Below are positions 8,581-20,453 of a stretch of DNA of 64,000 nt, piece by piece. Location: NCBI RefSeq assembly GCF_900188105.1, contig NZ_FZNP01000005.1, positions 310,001 through 374,000 of the forward strand. The letters are read 5' to 3'. Source of the DNA: Actinomadura mexicana. GTDB lineage: Bacteria; Actinomycetota; Actinomycetes; Streptosporangiales; Streptosporangiaceae. A program made the position numbers and the translations under genes. The notes beneath the pieces were generated by a model. It had not been told where the DNA came from, searched no databases, and saw only the letters and a program-made list of their open reading frames with translations. Every line of letters starts with the position of its first letter. Positions within the stretch are counted from its first letter, which is position 1.

Positions 8581-9557
8581 AGCTTCTCCTTCTCGGGTTC
8601 TTGCCGGCGCACCTGGGGCGGGACGTACCCGGCGGGCTTGTGCGCGAGGCCGACGGCGTCGGCGAGGCGGCCGATGCGGCGGGCCGCAAGCGCCTCCTCC
8701 AGTTCGCGCAGGACGCGCGGGCCGGCCGCGGGGTCGTGGAACAGGGCGGTGCCGACGGCGACGGCGGAGGCTCCGGCGAGGATGAACTCCAGGGCGTCCA
8801 GGCCGGTGGCGATGCCGCCGACGCCGATGATGGGGGTGGCGGGCAGCGCGGCGTGCACCTGGTAGACGCAGCGGACCGCGACCGGCCGCACGGCGGGCCC
8901 GGACAGGCCGCCGGACACGCCCGTGAGGGCCGGACGCAGCGTCTGCGGGTCGATCGCCATGGCCTCCATGGTGTTGATCAGGGTGAGGCCGTCGGCGCCC
9001 GCGTCGACGCAGGCGAGCGCGATGGTGGCGATGTCGGTCACGTCGGGGGCGAGCTTGGCGAAGACCGGGACGCCGGGCCGGGCGTGCGCGCGCACGGCCC
9101 GCACGACGGACGCGGCGGCGGCCGGGTGCCAGCCGAACATGCGGCCGCGGTCCTCGACGTTGGGGCAGGCGACGTTGACCTCGATCGCGGCGACGCCCGG
9201 GACGTTGCGGAGGCGGCGCGCGAGGGCGCCGTACTCCTCGACGCTGCTGCCCGCGACCGACACGATCGTGCGGACCTCCTGCTCGATGAGCCAGGGCAGG
9301 TCACGTTCCAGGAAGGTCTCCACGCCGGGACCGGGCAGGCCCATGGCGGTCAGGAGGCCGCTCGGGGTCTCGGTCACACGCGGTGTGGGGCGTCCCGCGC
9401 GCGCTTGGGCCATCACCGACGTCGTGACGAACGCGCCGAGGCGGGTGAGGTCGAAGAACTGGGCGAGCTCCCGTCCCGTCCCACCGCACCCGGAGGCCGT
9501 CAGGACGGGATTGGGCAGCTCCAGTGGCCCGAGTGTGGTCGTGACCCGGTCGCTCAC
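8577..9557 (-). CDS. pyrD: Dihydroorotate dehydrogenase, class 1B catalytic subunit
   Basis: Oxidises dihydroorotate to orotate using FMN. The protein (326 residues) has the class 1 signature NPVLTASGCGGTG and the active-site loop IEVNVACPNVEDRG, in which Cys is the catalytic base typical of class 1B. The C-terminal flavin phosphate loops GVGGIATGLDALEFILAGASAVAVGTA are intact. It is preceded by pyrK with a GTGA overlap. Together they predict the NAD-linked heterotetramer rather than the membrane quinone-linked class 2 enzyme found in many actinobacteria. Confidence 0.95.
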   Translation of the reverse strand: MSDRVTTTLGPLELPNPVLTASGCGGTGRELAQFFDLTRLGAFVTTSVMAQARAGRPTPRVTETPSGLLTAMGLPGPGVETFLERDLPWLIEQEVRTIVSVAGSSVEEYGALARRLRNVPGVAAIEVNVACPNVEDRGRMFGWHPAAAASVVRAVRAHARPGVPVFAKLAPDVTDIATIALACVDAGADGLTLINTMEAMAIDPQTLRPALTGVSGGLSGPAVRPVAVRCVYQVHAALPATPIIGVGGIATGLDALEFILAGASAVAVGTALFHDPAAGPRVLRELEEALAARRIGRLADAVGLAHKPAGYVPPQVRRQEPEKEKL

Positions 9558-10441
9558 TGCGAGCCCCCTTCAGAGACGCTCAGGACGCGCGGCGCGCCGA
9601 GCGCGTCGAACGGGATGGTTCCGAGGTCGCCCCAGCGGACGCGGTCGCCGCGCAGGACGGGGCCGTCAGCGCATGCGCGGACCATGCGGGTCACGCCGTC
9701 CTCGCCGTGGACGGGGAGCATGCACGTCATGCACACGCCGATGCCGCAGGCGCCCGTCCGCTGGAGGAACTCCTCGACCGACACCTGCGAGGGCAGGCCG
9801 AAGTCGCCGGCGATCTGGGTGACGGAGCGGAGCAGGGCCGTGGGGCCGCAGCCGTAGACGACGTCCGCGCCCGTCTCCTCGATCACGCGGGGCAGCACGT
9901 CGCGGACGGTGCCCCGCTCCCCCATCGACCCGTCCTCGGTGACGACGGCCGAGCTGTCGCCGATGCGCTGGGCCATGCGGGACCCGAACACCTGCCGGGC
10001 GGAGGCGCCCGCGAGCACGAAGTGCACCCGGCAGCCGCGCCGCAGCAGCGTGTCGGCCAGCGCGAACACGGCCGCGCCGCCGGGCCCGCCGCCGACGAGC
10101 AGGCAGGTGACGGGGTCGCGGGGAAGCCGGAACGGGCGGCCGAGCGGCCCGACGAGGTCGATCTGATCGCGGGAGCGGCGGCCGGCGAGCCAGGCGGTGC
10201 CGGGCTCGGTGTCGGCGAACACCAGTTCGACGGTGCCGCCGTAGTCGGACTTGACCTCGTGCACCCCGATGCACCGGCGCACCAGGCGGGAGGTGTGCTC
10301 GCCGCCCACGGCGAGCGCGACGAACTGGCCGGGCCTGAACCGCTCGGCGATGGCCGGGGCCACCAGCGTCATCGCGCGGTAGTCCTGCACCTGGCGGACC
10401 GTCAGAACCGTCGCCGAGGTCTGCACCGGCGTGTCGGACAC
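9554..10441 (-). CDS. pyrK: Dihydroorotate dehydrogenase electron transfer subunit
   Basis: Passes electrons from PyrD to NAD+ through FAD and a [2Fe-2S] cluster. Order of parts: FAD-binding barrel with RPGQFVALAV, an NAD-binding domain with LLVGGGPGGAAVF, and the C-terminal cluster site with Cys at about 232, 237, 240 and 257 (TGACGIGVCMTC...RAC). I chose the GTG at 10441 because AGGAGAGGGAG precedes it; the ATG at 10459 lies inside that purine-rich stretch. Separated from carB by 70 bases that contain a strong hairpin. Confidence 0.93.
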   Translation of the reverse strand: MSDTPVQTSATVLTVRQVQDYRAMTLVAPAIAERFRPGQFVALAVGGEHTSRLVRRCIGVHEVKSDYGGTVELVFADTEPGTAWLAGRRSRDQIDLVGPLGRPFRLPRDPVTCLLVGGGPGGAAVFALADTLLRRGCRVHFVLAGASARQVFGSRMAQRIGDSSAVVTEDGSMGERGTVRDVLPRVIEETGADVVYGCGPTALLRSVTQIAGDFGLPSQVSVEEFLQRTGACGIGVCMTCMLPVHGEDGVTRMVRACADGPVLRGDRVRWGDLGTIPFDALGAPRVLSVSEGGSQ

Positions 10442-10467
10442 CCGTCTCCCTCTCCTCATCGCGTGCG

Positions 10468-10506
10468 CCGGGCGGGCCGGGCGGCGTCCCCGCCCGGCCC
10501 GCCCGG
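10468..10506 (-). promoter_or_regulatory. 17-bp perfect hairpin between carB and pyrK
   Basis: The stem 10468-10484 pairs perfectly with 10490-10506, all G and C, around a five-base loop. It occupies most of the 70-base gap, the only gap inside an operon whose other junctions overlap. It has no T tract. It could attenuate, process or stabilise the transcript so that carAB and pyrKDF are made at different levels. The structure is visible; the role is inferred. Confidence 0.7.
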
Positions 10507-10511
10507 TCCTG

Positions 10512-13915
<3,404 letters not shown>

Positions 13916-13916
<1 letters not shown>

Positions 13917-15034
13917 TACCTCGACGCCTCCATCAGATCGCAGAAACGGTCGAAGAGCCCGGAGGCGTCGTGCGGGCCGGCCGCGGCCTCCGGGTGGTAC
14001 TGGACGCTGAACGCCGGGCGCTCCAGCAGCCTCAGCCCCTCGACGCACCCGTCGTTCAGGTTGACGTGGCTGACCTCGCCGGGCCCGTAGGGGGTGTCGA
14101 AGGGCGCGTCGGCGGGCGCGTCCACGGCGAACCCGTGGTTGTGCGCCGACACGTCGACCTTGCCGGTCGTCCGGTCCTGGACGGGCTGGTTGATACCGCG
14201 GTGGCCGAACCTCAGCTTGTAGGTGCCGAGGCCGAGCGCGCGGCCGAAGATCTGGTTGCCGAAGCAGATCCCGAAGAACGGCGTTCCGGTGTCGAGGACG
14301 CCCTTCAGCGCGTCCACGGCGTAGCCCGCGGCGGCCGGGTCGCCCGGGCCGTTGGAGAAGAACACGCCGTCGGGGGCGAGGGCGAGGATGTCCTCGGCCG
14401 TGCTGGTCGCCGGCAGGACGTGCACCTCGCAGCCCCGCTCGGACATCCGGTACGGGGTCATCGACTTGATGCCGAGGTCCACGGCCGCGACCGTGTAGCG
14501 CTTCCCGCCCCGCGCCGGGACGACGTAGGGCTCCCGGGTGGAGACGTCCCGGGCCAGGTCGGCGCCCTCCATGGAGGGGCTCTGCCGGACACGCTCGACG
14601 AGCGCGTCCGCTCCGGCAAGGGCGGCGTCCGCGCCGCTGAAGATGCCGGCGCGCATCGCGCCCCGGTCGCGCAGGTGCCGCGTCAGGGCCCGCGTGCCGG
14701 GCATGGCGATGCCCACCACGCCCTGCTCGCGCAGCGCGGAGCCGAGCGAGCCCGTGGCGCGCCAGTTGGACGCCACGCGGGCGGGCTCGCGCACCACGTA
14801 GCCGGCCACCTGGATGCGGCGCGACTCGGGGTCCTCGGCGTTGACGCCGGTGTTGCCGATGTGCGGGGACGTCATCGCCACGATCTGGCGCGCGTACGAG
14901 GGGTCGGTCAGGGTCTCCTGGTAGCCGGTCATGCCGGTGTTGAAGACCATCTCGCCGAAGGTCTCCCCCTCGGCCCCGTACGCGACTCCGCGGAACACCC
15001 TGCCGTCTTCCAGAACGAGCAGAGCAGGGTTCAT
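13916..15034 (-). CDS. carA: Carbamoyl phosphate synthase small (glutaminase) subunit
   Basis: Hydrolyses glutamine and passes ammonia to CarB. The 372-residue protein has the N-terminal small-subunit domain (ALLVLEDGRVFRGVAYGAEG) and a class I glutamine amidotransferase domain with nucleophile Cys257 (FFGICFGNQIFGRALG) and His347/Glu349 (QYHPEA). It overlaps pyrC by four bases (ATGA) and carB by one. All catalytic residues are present. Confidence 0.97.
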
Positions 15035-16317
15035 TGGAGCTTCCCTTCGAGGACGGTCGGCTTGCCGCGCAGGAACGTCGCGACGACCCGGCCGGGCAGC
15101 TCCAGCCCCGCGAACGGGGTGTTGCGGCTCTTGGAGGTCAGCGCGGAGGGGTCCACGGCGCGGCGCGGCGACGGGTCGTACAGCGTGATGTTGGCGGGCG
15201 ATCCTGCCTCCAGCGGACGACCCTGTCCGGAAAGGCGGCCGATGCGGGCGGGGCGGACCGACATGCGGTCGGCGACCCCGGCCCAGTCGAGCAGGCCGGT
15301 CTCGACCATGGCCTCCTGGACGACCGGCAGCGCCGTCTCCAGGCCGATCATGCCCATGGCCGCCACGGCCCACTCGGTCTCCTTGGCCTCGACCGGGTGC
15401 GGGGCGTGGTCGGTGGCGACGCAGTCGATCGTCCCGTCGGCGAGGGCGTGCCGCAGCGCGGTGACGTCGTCGGCGGTGCGCAGCGGCGGGTTGACCTTGA
15501 AGATCGGGTCGTAGGACCCGGCCTTGGCGTCGTTCAGCAGCAGGTGGTGCGGGGTGACCTCGGCGGTCACCGGGCAGCCCTTGCTCTTGGCCCAGCGGAT
15601 GATCTCCACCGATCCGGCCGTGGAGACGTGGCACACGTGCAGCCGCGACCCGACGTGCTGGGCGAGCAGCACGTCCCGGGCGATGATCGCCTCCTCGGCG
15701 ACGGCGGGCCAGCCGCGCAGGCCGAGCGCCGCGGACATCTCGCCCTCGTTCACCTGGGCGCCCTCGGTGAGGCGCGGCTCCTGGGCGTGCTGGGCCACGA
15801 CGCCGTCGAAGGCCTTCACGTACTCCAGGGCCCGGCGCATGATGACCGCGTCCGACACGCAGTGCCCGTCGTCGGAGAACACCCGCACCCCGGCGGCGGA
15901 GTCGGCCATCGCGCCCAGCTCGGCGAGCTGCTCGCCGGCGATGCCGCGCGTGACGGCCCCGACCGGCTGGACGTCGCAGTACCCGGCCTCGCGCCCGAGG
16001 CGCCACACCTGCTCCACCACGCCCGCCGTGTCGGCGACGGGGTCGGTGTTGGCCATCGCGTGGACGGCCGTGTACCCGCCCATCGCGGCGGCCCGCGTGC
16101 CGGACTCGACGGTCTCGGCGTCCTCGCGGCCCGGCTCGCGCAGGTGGGTGTGCAGGTCGACGAGACCGGGCAGGGCCACCAGCCCGCCGGCGTCGACGAC
16201 CTCGGCGCCGGCCTCGTCCAGGCCGGTCCCGACCGCGGCGATGGCGCCGTCGCGGACGAGGATGTCGGCGGCCTCGCCGCCGAGGATCCGCGCGCCCTTG
16301 ATGATGTGGGTGCTCAC
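15031..16317 (-). CDS. pyrC: Dihydroorotase
   Basis: Closes carbamoyl aspartate to dihydroorotate. A 428-residue amidohydrolase with the zinc site DLHTHLREPG (His56 and His58), later metal-binding His residues in VCHVSTAGS and TPHHLLL, and catalytic Asp in ATDHAPHP. It is a full-length class I enzyme. The GTG start overlaps the pyrB stop (GTGA), and its own stop overlaps carA. Confidence 0.96.
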   Translation of the reverse strand: MSTHIIKGARILGGEAADILVRDGAIAAVGTGLDEAGAEVVDAGGLVALPGLVDLHTHLREPGREDAETVESGTRAAAMGGYTAVHAMANTDPVADTAGVVEQVWRLGREAGYCDVQPVGAVTRGIAGEQLAELGAMADSAAGVRVFSDDGHCVSDAVIMRRALEYVKAFDGVVAQHAQEPRLTEGAQVNEGEMSAALGLRGWPAVAEEAIIARDVLLAQHVGSRLHVCHVSTAGSVEIIRWAKSKGCPVTAEVTPHHLLLNDAKAGSYDPIFKVNPPLRTADDVTALRHALADGTIDCVATDHAPHPVEAKETEWAVAAMGMIGLETALPVVQEAMVETGLLDWAGVADRMSVRPARIGRLSGQGRPLEAGSPANITLYDPSPRRAVDPSALTSKSRNTPFAGLELPGRVVATFLRGKPTVLEGKLQ

Positions 16318-17255
16318 TGGGGGACCTCCTGGCCGATGGCGGGCTCGGAGCCTCCGAGCAGCAGGTAGAGGACGGCCATGCGCGCGCTGACGCCGTTGGC
16401 GACCTGCTCGACGATCGTGGAGCGGACCGAGTCGGCGACCTCGGCGGCGATCTCGACGCCGCGGTTCATCGGCCCGGGGTGCATGACGATGGCGTGGTCG
16501 GGCAGCTCGGCCATGCGCTCGGCGTCCAGCCCGTAGCGGCGGCTGTACTCGCGCACCGTCGGGAAGTAGGCGGCGTTCATGCGCTCCTGCTGGACGCGCA
16601 GCATCATGATCACGTCGCTCTTCGGGATGACGGCGTCCAGGTCGTAGGACACCGAGCAGGGCCAGGTGTCGATCGCGACCGGCAGCAGCGTCGGCGGCGC
16701 GACCACGGTGACGTCGGCGCCGAGCGTGTCCAGCAGCAGGACGTTGGATCGTGCCACGCGGCTGTGCAGCACGTCGCCGACGATCGTGACCTTGCGGCCC
16801 TCCAGGTCGCCGAGGCGCTTGCGCATCGTGAACGCGTCCAGGAGCGCCTGCGTGGGGTGCTCGTGGGTGCCGTCGCCGGCGTTGACCACGCTGCCCTGCA
16901 CCCAGCCGGCCAGCCGGTGCGGCGCCCCGGAGGCGTTGTGCCGGATGACGACGCCGTCCGCGCCCATCGCCTCCAGCGTGAGCGCCGTGTCCTTCAGGCT
17001 CTCGCCCTTGGAGACGCTGGAGCCCTTGGCGGAGAAGTTGATCACATCGGCCGACAGCCGCTTGGCCGCGGCCTCGAACGAGATCCGGGTGCGGGTGGAG
17101 TCCTCGAAGAAGAGGTTGACGACCGTCCGGCCGCGCAGCGTCGGCAGCTTCTTGATGGAGCGGCCCGCGATCCGCGCGAGCTCCTCGGCCGTGTCGAGGA
17201 CGAGCAGCGCGTCGTCGCGGCTGAGGTCGGCGGCGGAGATCAGATGGCGGTTCAT
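16314..17255 (-). CDS. pyrB: Aspartate carbamoyltransferase catalytic subunit
   Basis: Joins carbamoyl phosphate and aspartate, the committed step of pyrimidine synthesis. The 313-residue protein has the carbamoyl phosphate site FFEDSTRTRISFE, the mobile loop FSAKGSSVSKGESL, HPTQALLD and the aspartate-binding HPGPMNRGVEI. No pyrI regulatory subunit is present, as expected for this PyrB type, which often pairs with PyrC. Start ATG overlaps the pyrR stop (ATGA). Confidence 0.97.
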   Translation of the reverse strand: MNRHLISAADLSRDDALLVLDTAEELARIAGRSIKKLPTLRGRTVVNLFFEDSTRTRISFEAAAKRLSADVINFSAKGSSVSKGESLKDTALTLEAMGADGVVIRHNASGAPHRLAGWVQGSVVNAGDGTHEHPTQALLDAFTMRKRLGDLEGRKVTIVGDVLHSRVARSNVLLLDTLGADVTVVAPPTLLPVAIDTWPCSVSYDLDAVIPKSDVIMMLRVQQERMNAAYFPTVREYSRRYGLDAERMAELPDHAIVMHPGPMNRGVEIAAEVADSVRSTIVEQVANGVSARMAVLYLLLGGSEPAIGQEVPQ

Positions 17256-17842
17256 TCGGCACCCCCCGTCGGGCCGAGCAGCACCGCGTCGCGCCCGTCG
17301 TTCTCGTCCAGCAGGACCTTCACGGTCTCGCGCATGGAGGTGGGCAGGTTCTTGCCCACGTAGTCGGCGCGGATCGGCAGCTGCCGGTGCCCGCGGTCCA
17401 CCAGCACCGCCAGCTGGACGGCGCGGGGCCGGCCGAGGTCGTTCAGCGAGTCCAGTGCGGCGCGCACCGTCCGCCCGGAGAACAGCACGTCGTCGACGAG
17501 CACGACGACCCTGTCGTCGATCCCCTCGGCGGGCAGCTCCGTGCGGCCGAGGGCGCGGGCGGGCCGCATCCGCAGGTCGTCCCGGTACATGGTCACGTCG
17601 AGCGAGCCCCAGGGCACCGGGCGGCCCTCGACCTCGCGCAGCGCCCCCGCGAGCCGTTCGGCCAGCGTCACGCCGCGGGTCTGGATGCCGAGCAGCAGGA
17701 CGTCGTGGCCGCCCTTGGTCCGCTCGAGGATCTCGTGTGCGATGCGGGTCAGCGCGCGCCGGATGTCGGGACCCTCCAGAACGGCCTTGGGCCGGGGGTC
17801 ACCGTCCGCCACGCGATGCTCCTGCCTGGAGGCAGCGTTCAT
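17252..17842 (-). CDS. pyrR: PyrR regulator / uracil phosphoribosyltransferase
   Basis: A 196-residue RNA-binding regulator of the pyr operon that also has weak uracil phosphoribosyltransferase activity. The PRPP-binding motif is VVVLVDDVLFSGRTVRAA, and the N-terminal dimer region EILERTKGGHDVLLLGIQTRGV is intact. The ATG at 17842 has AAGGAGG nine bases upstream; a GTG at 17902 would ignore that site. It is the first gene of the operon, and its leader contains a PyrR-binding motif, so it probably regulates its own translation and that of the genes coupled to it. Confidence 0.95.
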   Translation of the reverse strand: MNAASRQEHRVADGDPRPKAVLEGPDIRRALTRIAHEILERTKGGHDVLLLGIQTRGVTLAERLAGALREVEGRPVPWGSLDVTMYRDDLRMRPARALGRTELPAEGIDDRVVVLVDDVLFSGRTVRAALDSLNDLGRPRAVQLAVLVDRGHRQLPIRADYVGKNLPTSMRETVKVLLDENDGRDAVLLGPTGGAE

Positions 17843-17862
17843 CGCCGAAAACCTCCTTCCCC

Positions 17863-17873
17863 GCCTCACGGGA
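17863..17873 (-). promoter_or_regulatory. PyrR-binding RNA loop next to the pyrR ribosome binding site
   Basis: On the transcript the sequence is UCCCGUGAGGC, which fits the PyrR-binding core UCCNGNGAGGY at every fixed position. Flanking GUCCC and GCGGG-type bases can pair. AAGGAGG lies a few bases downstream, so bound PyrR would cover the ribosome site. Translational repression of this kind is known from mycobacteria; here it is inferred from the match and position. Confidence 0.75.
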
Positions 17874-18099
17874 CGGGCCTTAAAGGATGTCGTGTCCCCC
17901 ACACGTTAGCAGCCGGTCCCGCCTGCCCGGCACCCGACCCGGTCCACGTCTTCGCAGGTGAGAGGGGTCACATTCGGAGACCTCCCGAGGGCCGCGCGGC
18001 CGCGCGGCCGGCCCGCCGCACCCCCGCCCGCACGGGGCGGACGCGATCCGGACGGCCCGGATCGAGTCCTGCGGATTCGACCGCTTTTTTCCAATCAGC

Positions 18100-18128
18100 T
18101 TGACCTGGGGCCCTACCCGTTTTACCGT
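18100..18128 (+). promoter_or_regulatory. bldD promoter (-35/-10)
   Basis: TTGACC at 18100-18105, a 17-base spacer, and TACCGT at 18123-18128, a good match to the actinobacterial housekeeping consensus TTGAC-N17-TANNNT. The start point would be about 18135, giving a leader of ~114 bases before bldD. Confidence 0.7.
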
Positions 18129-18141
18129 CACTGTCCGTAAC
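18127..18141 (+). promoter_or_regulatory. BldD-like operator at the bldD promoter
   Basis: GTCACTGTCCGTAAC keeps the TnAC and GTnA half-sites of the BldD box nTnACnCWGnGTnAn but lacks the central C and G. It covers the end of the -10 element and the predicted transcription start, an ideal place for autorepression, which is known for BldD in Streptomyces. Confidence 0.5.
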
Positions 18142-18248
18142 CATCCCCGGGGACAGACTCCTGAGGCCCCCTGGCTTCGCGAATCTGTCTCCACCCGGTG
18201 ACAAGCCGGGGTCCGACGACGACGAAAGTGAGCCTGGGGGGCCGCAGA

Positions 18249-18743
18249 ATGCCGTCTGAATATGCAAAGGCTCTCGGCGCGCGCCTGCGCGCCATCCGCA
18301 CCCAGCAGGGCCTGTCCCTGCACGGCGTGGAGGAGAAGTCACGCGGCCGCTGGAAGGCCGTCGTCGTGGGTTCGTACGAGCGGGGCGACCGCGCCGTCAC
18401 CGTTCAGAAGCTGGCCGAGCTCGCCGATTTCTACGGCGTGCCGGTTTCCGAGTTGCTGCCCGGCGGAGCCGCGCCGAGCCCGCTCGGGCCTACACCCAAG
18501 CTCGTGATCGATCTAGAGCGGTTGCAGCAGCTTCCGAAAGACAAGGCCGGTCCTCTCGCCCGCTACGCCGCGACGATCCAGAGCCAGCGGGGCGACTACA
18601 ACGGAAAGGTCCTGTCCATCCGTCAGGAGGACCTGCGTTCACTCGCGGTCATCTATGACAAGTCCCCGACCGAGCTCACCGAGGAGCTGATCGGCTGGGG
18701 CGTCCTCGACCCGGAGGCGCGCCGCGCCGTCGAGTCGTTCTGA
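18249..18743 (+). CDS. bldD: Developmental master regulator BldD
   Basis: A 164-residue repressor of sporulation and antibiotic genes that dimerises on DNA when bound to cyclic di-GMP. The N-terminal XRE-type helix-turn-helix spans residues ~8-70 (ALGARLRAIRTQQGLSLHGVE, SYERGDRAVTVQKLAELADF). The C-terminal domain has the c-di-GMP signature RGD at 114-116 and RQED at 125-128, the same numbering as the Streptomyces protein. The ATG at 18249 follows a G-rich site. It is divergent from the pyr operon and is preceded by a strong promoter. Confidence 0.96.
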   Translation: MPSEYAKALGARLRAIRTQQGLSLHGVEEKSRGRWKAVVVGSYERGDRAVTVQKLAELADFYGVPVSELLPGGAAPSPLGPTPKLVIDLERLQQLPKDKAGPLARYAATIQSQRGDYNGKVLSIRQEDLRSLAVIYDKSPTELTEELIGWGVLDPEARRAVESF

Positions 18744-18748
18744 TGTTC

Positions 18749-18827
18749 CACCGCACCACCTGAGTCACCGCACCACCTGAGTCACCGCACGACCTGAGTC
18801 ACCGCACCACCTGAGTCACCGCACGAC
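18749..18827. repeat. 17-bp tandem repeat, four full copies and a fifth partial
   Basis: The unit CACCGCACCACCTGAGT repeats at 18749, 18766, 18783 and 18800, with a single C/G change in copy 3. A fifth truncated copy begins at 18817 and runs into the last codons of the convergent MFS gene, whose TGA is formed by the repeat (18816-18818). The repeat fills the gap between bldD and that gene. Confidence 0.9.
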
Positions 18828-20237
18828 CGGGACGGGGTCCGGCACCGCGCCGGGCCCCGTTCCGCGTGGGGTCCGCCGCCCCGGGCGCGGGACGAGCAGG
18901 GCCAGCGGGAGGACGGCCGCCATGACGGCGGCGCTCACCGCGAACCCGGCGGAGAACCCGCCCTCGCCGGGGAGGGCGACGACGATGACCGCGCTGACCT
19001 GCGTCCCGAGGGACGCGCCGACGGTGCGGAGCAGCGTGTTGATGCCGGTGGCCACGCCGGTCTCCCCCGGCGGGACGGCGGCGACCACCAGGGTCGCCAC
19101 GGCGGCGTAGGCGAAGCCCAGGCCGACGCCCCGCGCCAGGCCGCCGACGTAGAGGTGCCACATGGCGCCGTGCTCGACCGCCACGAACGCGTAGCCGAGG
19201 CCGGTCAGCACCGCGCCGCCGAGCAGCACCGCGCGGGAGCCGACGCGCCGGTCGAGCAGGCCCGCCGTCATGCCCGCGACGGTCATGCCGACGCTGGCGG
19301 GAAGCTGGAGCAGCGCCGCCTGCGTGGCCGTCCCGCCGAAGCCGTACCCGGTGTCCCCGGGGAGCTGGACGAGCAGGGGGAACAGCAGCCCGCCCGCCAT
19401 CAGCGCGTAGCCGGACAGGAGCGAGGCGGCGTTCGCCGTCCATACCCCGCGGACCCGCATGAGGCGCAGGTCGATCAGGGGCTCGCAGACGCGGCCCTCC
19501 ACCCACAGCCAGGCGCCGGCCGACGCGAGCGCGAGCGCCAGCAGCCCGAGGACGCCGGGGGACGTCCAGCCCCAGTCCATCCCCTCGGTGAGGGCGGTGA
19601 GCGCGGCCACGAGCCAGGCGGCGAAGAGGGCCGCCCCCCACCAGTCGACGCGCGCCGCGCGGGGCAACCCGTCCCGGCGTCCGGCCGGAACGATCCACCA
19701 GGCGAGGACGACGCCGGGCACCAGGCCGACGACCGGCACCCACAGCAGCCACCGCCAGCCGAGGAGGTCGATGATCGGACCGGCCAGGCACCACGACACG
19801 GCGCCGCCGAGGCCCAGCATGGACGACATGAGGCCGACGGCCGGGGCCCGCCGGGCGGGCGGGAGCACGTCCCGGATGATCATGTACGCCAGGGGGAAGA
19901 CGCCGCCGCCGACGCCGCTGAGGACGCGCCCCGCGAGCATGACCGGCACCGTCGCGGCCAGCGCCGCGACGACCGTCCCGGCGGTGGCGACGGCGAGCAC
20001 GGCGAGCAGCACGCGGCGCGCCCCGTACAGGTCGCCGAGCCGTCCGACCACCGGCGTGGCGACGGCCGCGGACAGCGTCATCGCCGTGAGCGCCCACGCC
20101 GCTCCCGCCGGGGTCGTGTGCAGGCCGTGCTGGATCTGCGGCAGGGCGGGCGTCACCACCGCCATCGAGAGCGAGTACGCCATCACGCCGAGGAAGGCCA
20201 GCAGCGGGACCAGCCCGCGCCCGCCCCGCCCCGCCAC
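18816..20237 (-). CDS. MFS drug/metabolite exporter, DHA2 (14-TM) type
   Basis: A 473-residue transporter of the major facilitator superfamily with about 14 hydrophobic helices. The loop between helices 2 and 3 reads VVGRLGDLYGARRVLL, the family signature, and motif C-like RVLSGVGGGVFPLAYMIIRDVLPP follows. The substrate cannot be deduced; DHA2 members usually expel drugs or self-made metabolites by proton exchange. Start GTG at 20237. There is no linked regulator gene: upstream lies a 216-base gap and then an unrelated CoA-transferase on the same strand. Confidence 0.88.
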   Translation of the reverse strand: MAGRGGRGLVPLLAFLGVMAYSLSMAVVTPALPQIQHGLHTTPAGAAWALTAMTLSAAVATPVVGRLGDLYGARRVLLAVLAVATAGTVVAALAATVPVMLAGRVLSGVGGGVFPLAYMIIRDVLPPARRAPAVGLMSSMLGLGGAVSWCLAGPIIDLLGWRWLLWVPVVGLVPGVVLAWWIVPAGRRDGLPRAARVDWWGAALFAAWLVAALTALTEGMDWGWTSPGVLGLLALALASAGAWLWVEGRVCEPLIDLRLMRVRGVWTANAASLLSGYALMAGGLLFPLLVQLPGDTGYGFGGTATQAALLQLPASVGMTVAGMTAGLLDRRVGSRAVLLGGAVLTGLGYAFVAVEHGAMWHLYVGGLARGVGLGFAYAAVATLVVAAVPPGETGVATGINTLLRTVGASLGTQVSAVIVVALPGEGGFSAGFAVSAAVMAAVLPLALLVPRPGRRTPRGTGPGAVPDPVPVVR

Positions 20238-20453
20238 CGTGCCCTCCCGGAGTTCGCCCCCCTGACAATCTCATACCGGGACGAACCACCCGCTCCCCCC
20301 ATGCGGGGGGACCCGAATCGGTCCCGGGCGGGAGGACCGGCCACACCCGCGGTCGGGTTCGTCCCCCTCCCCCCGTGGCCTGGGCGCCGCTCCTGGCCGC
20401 CCTTGCGGTCGCCTACCGGCGGCGCCGCCGGCCGCCCCGCACGCCCGCGCGCG

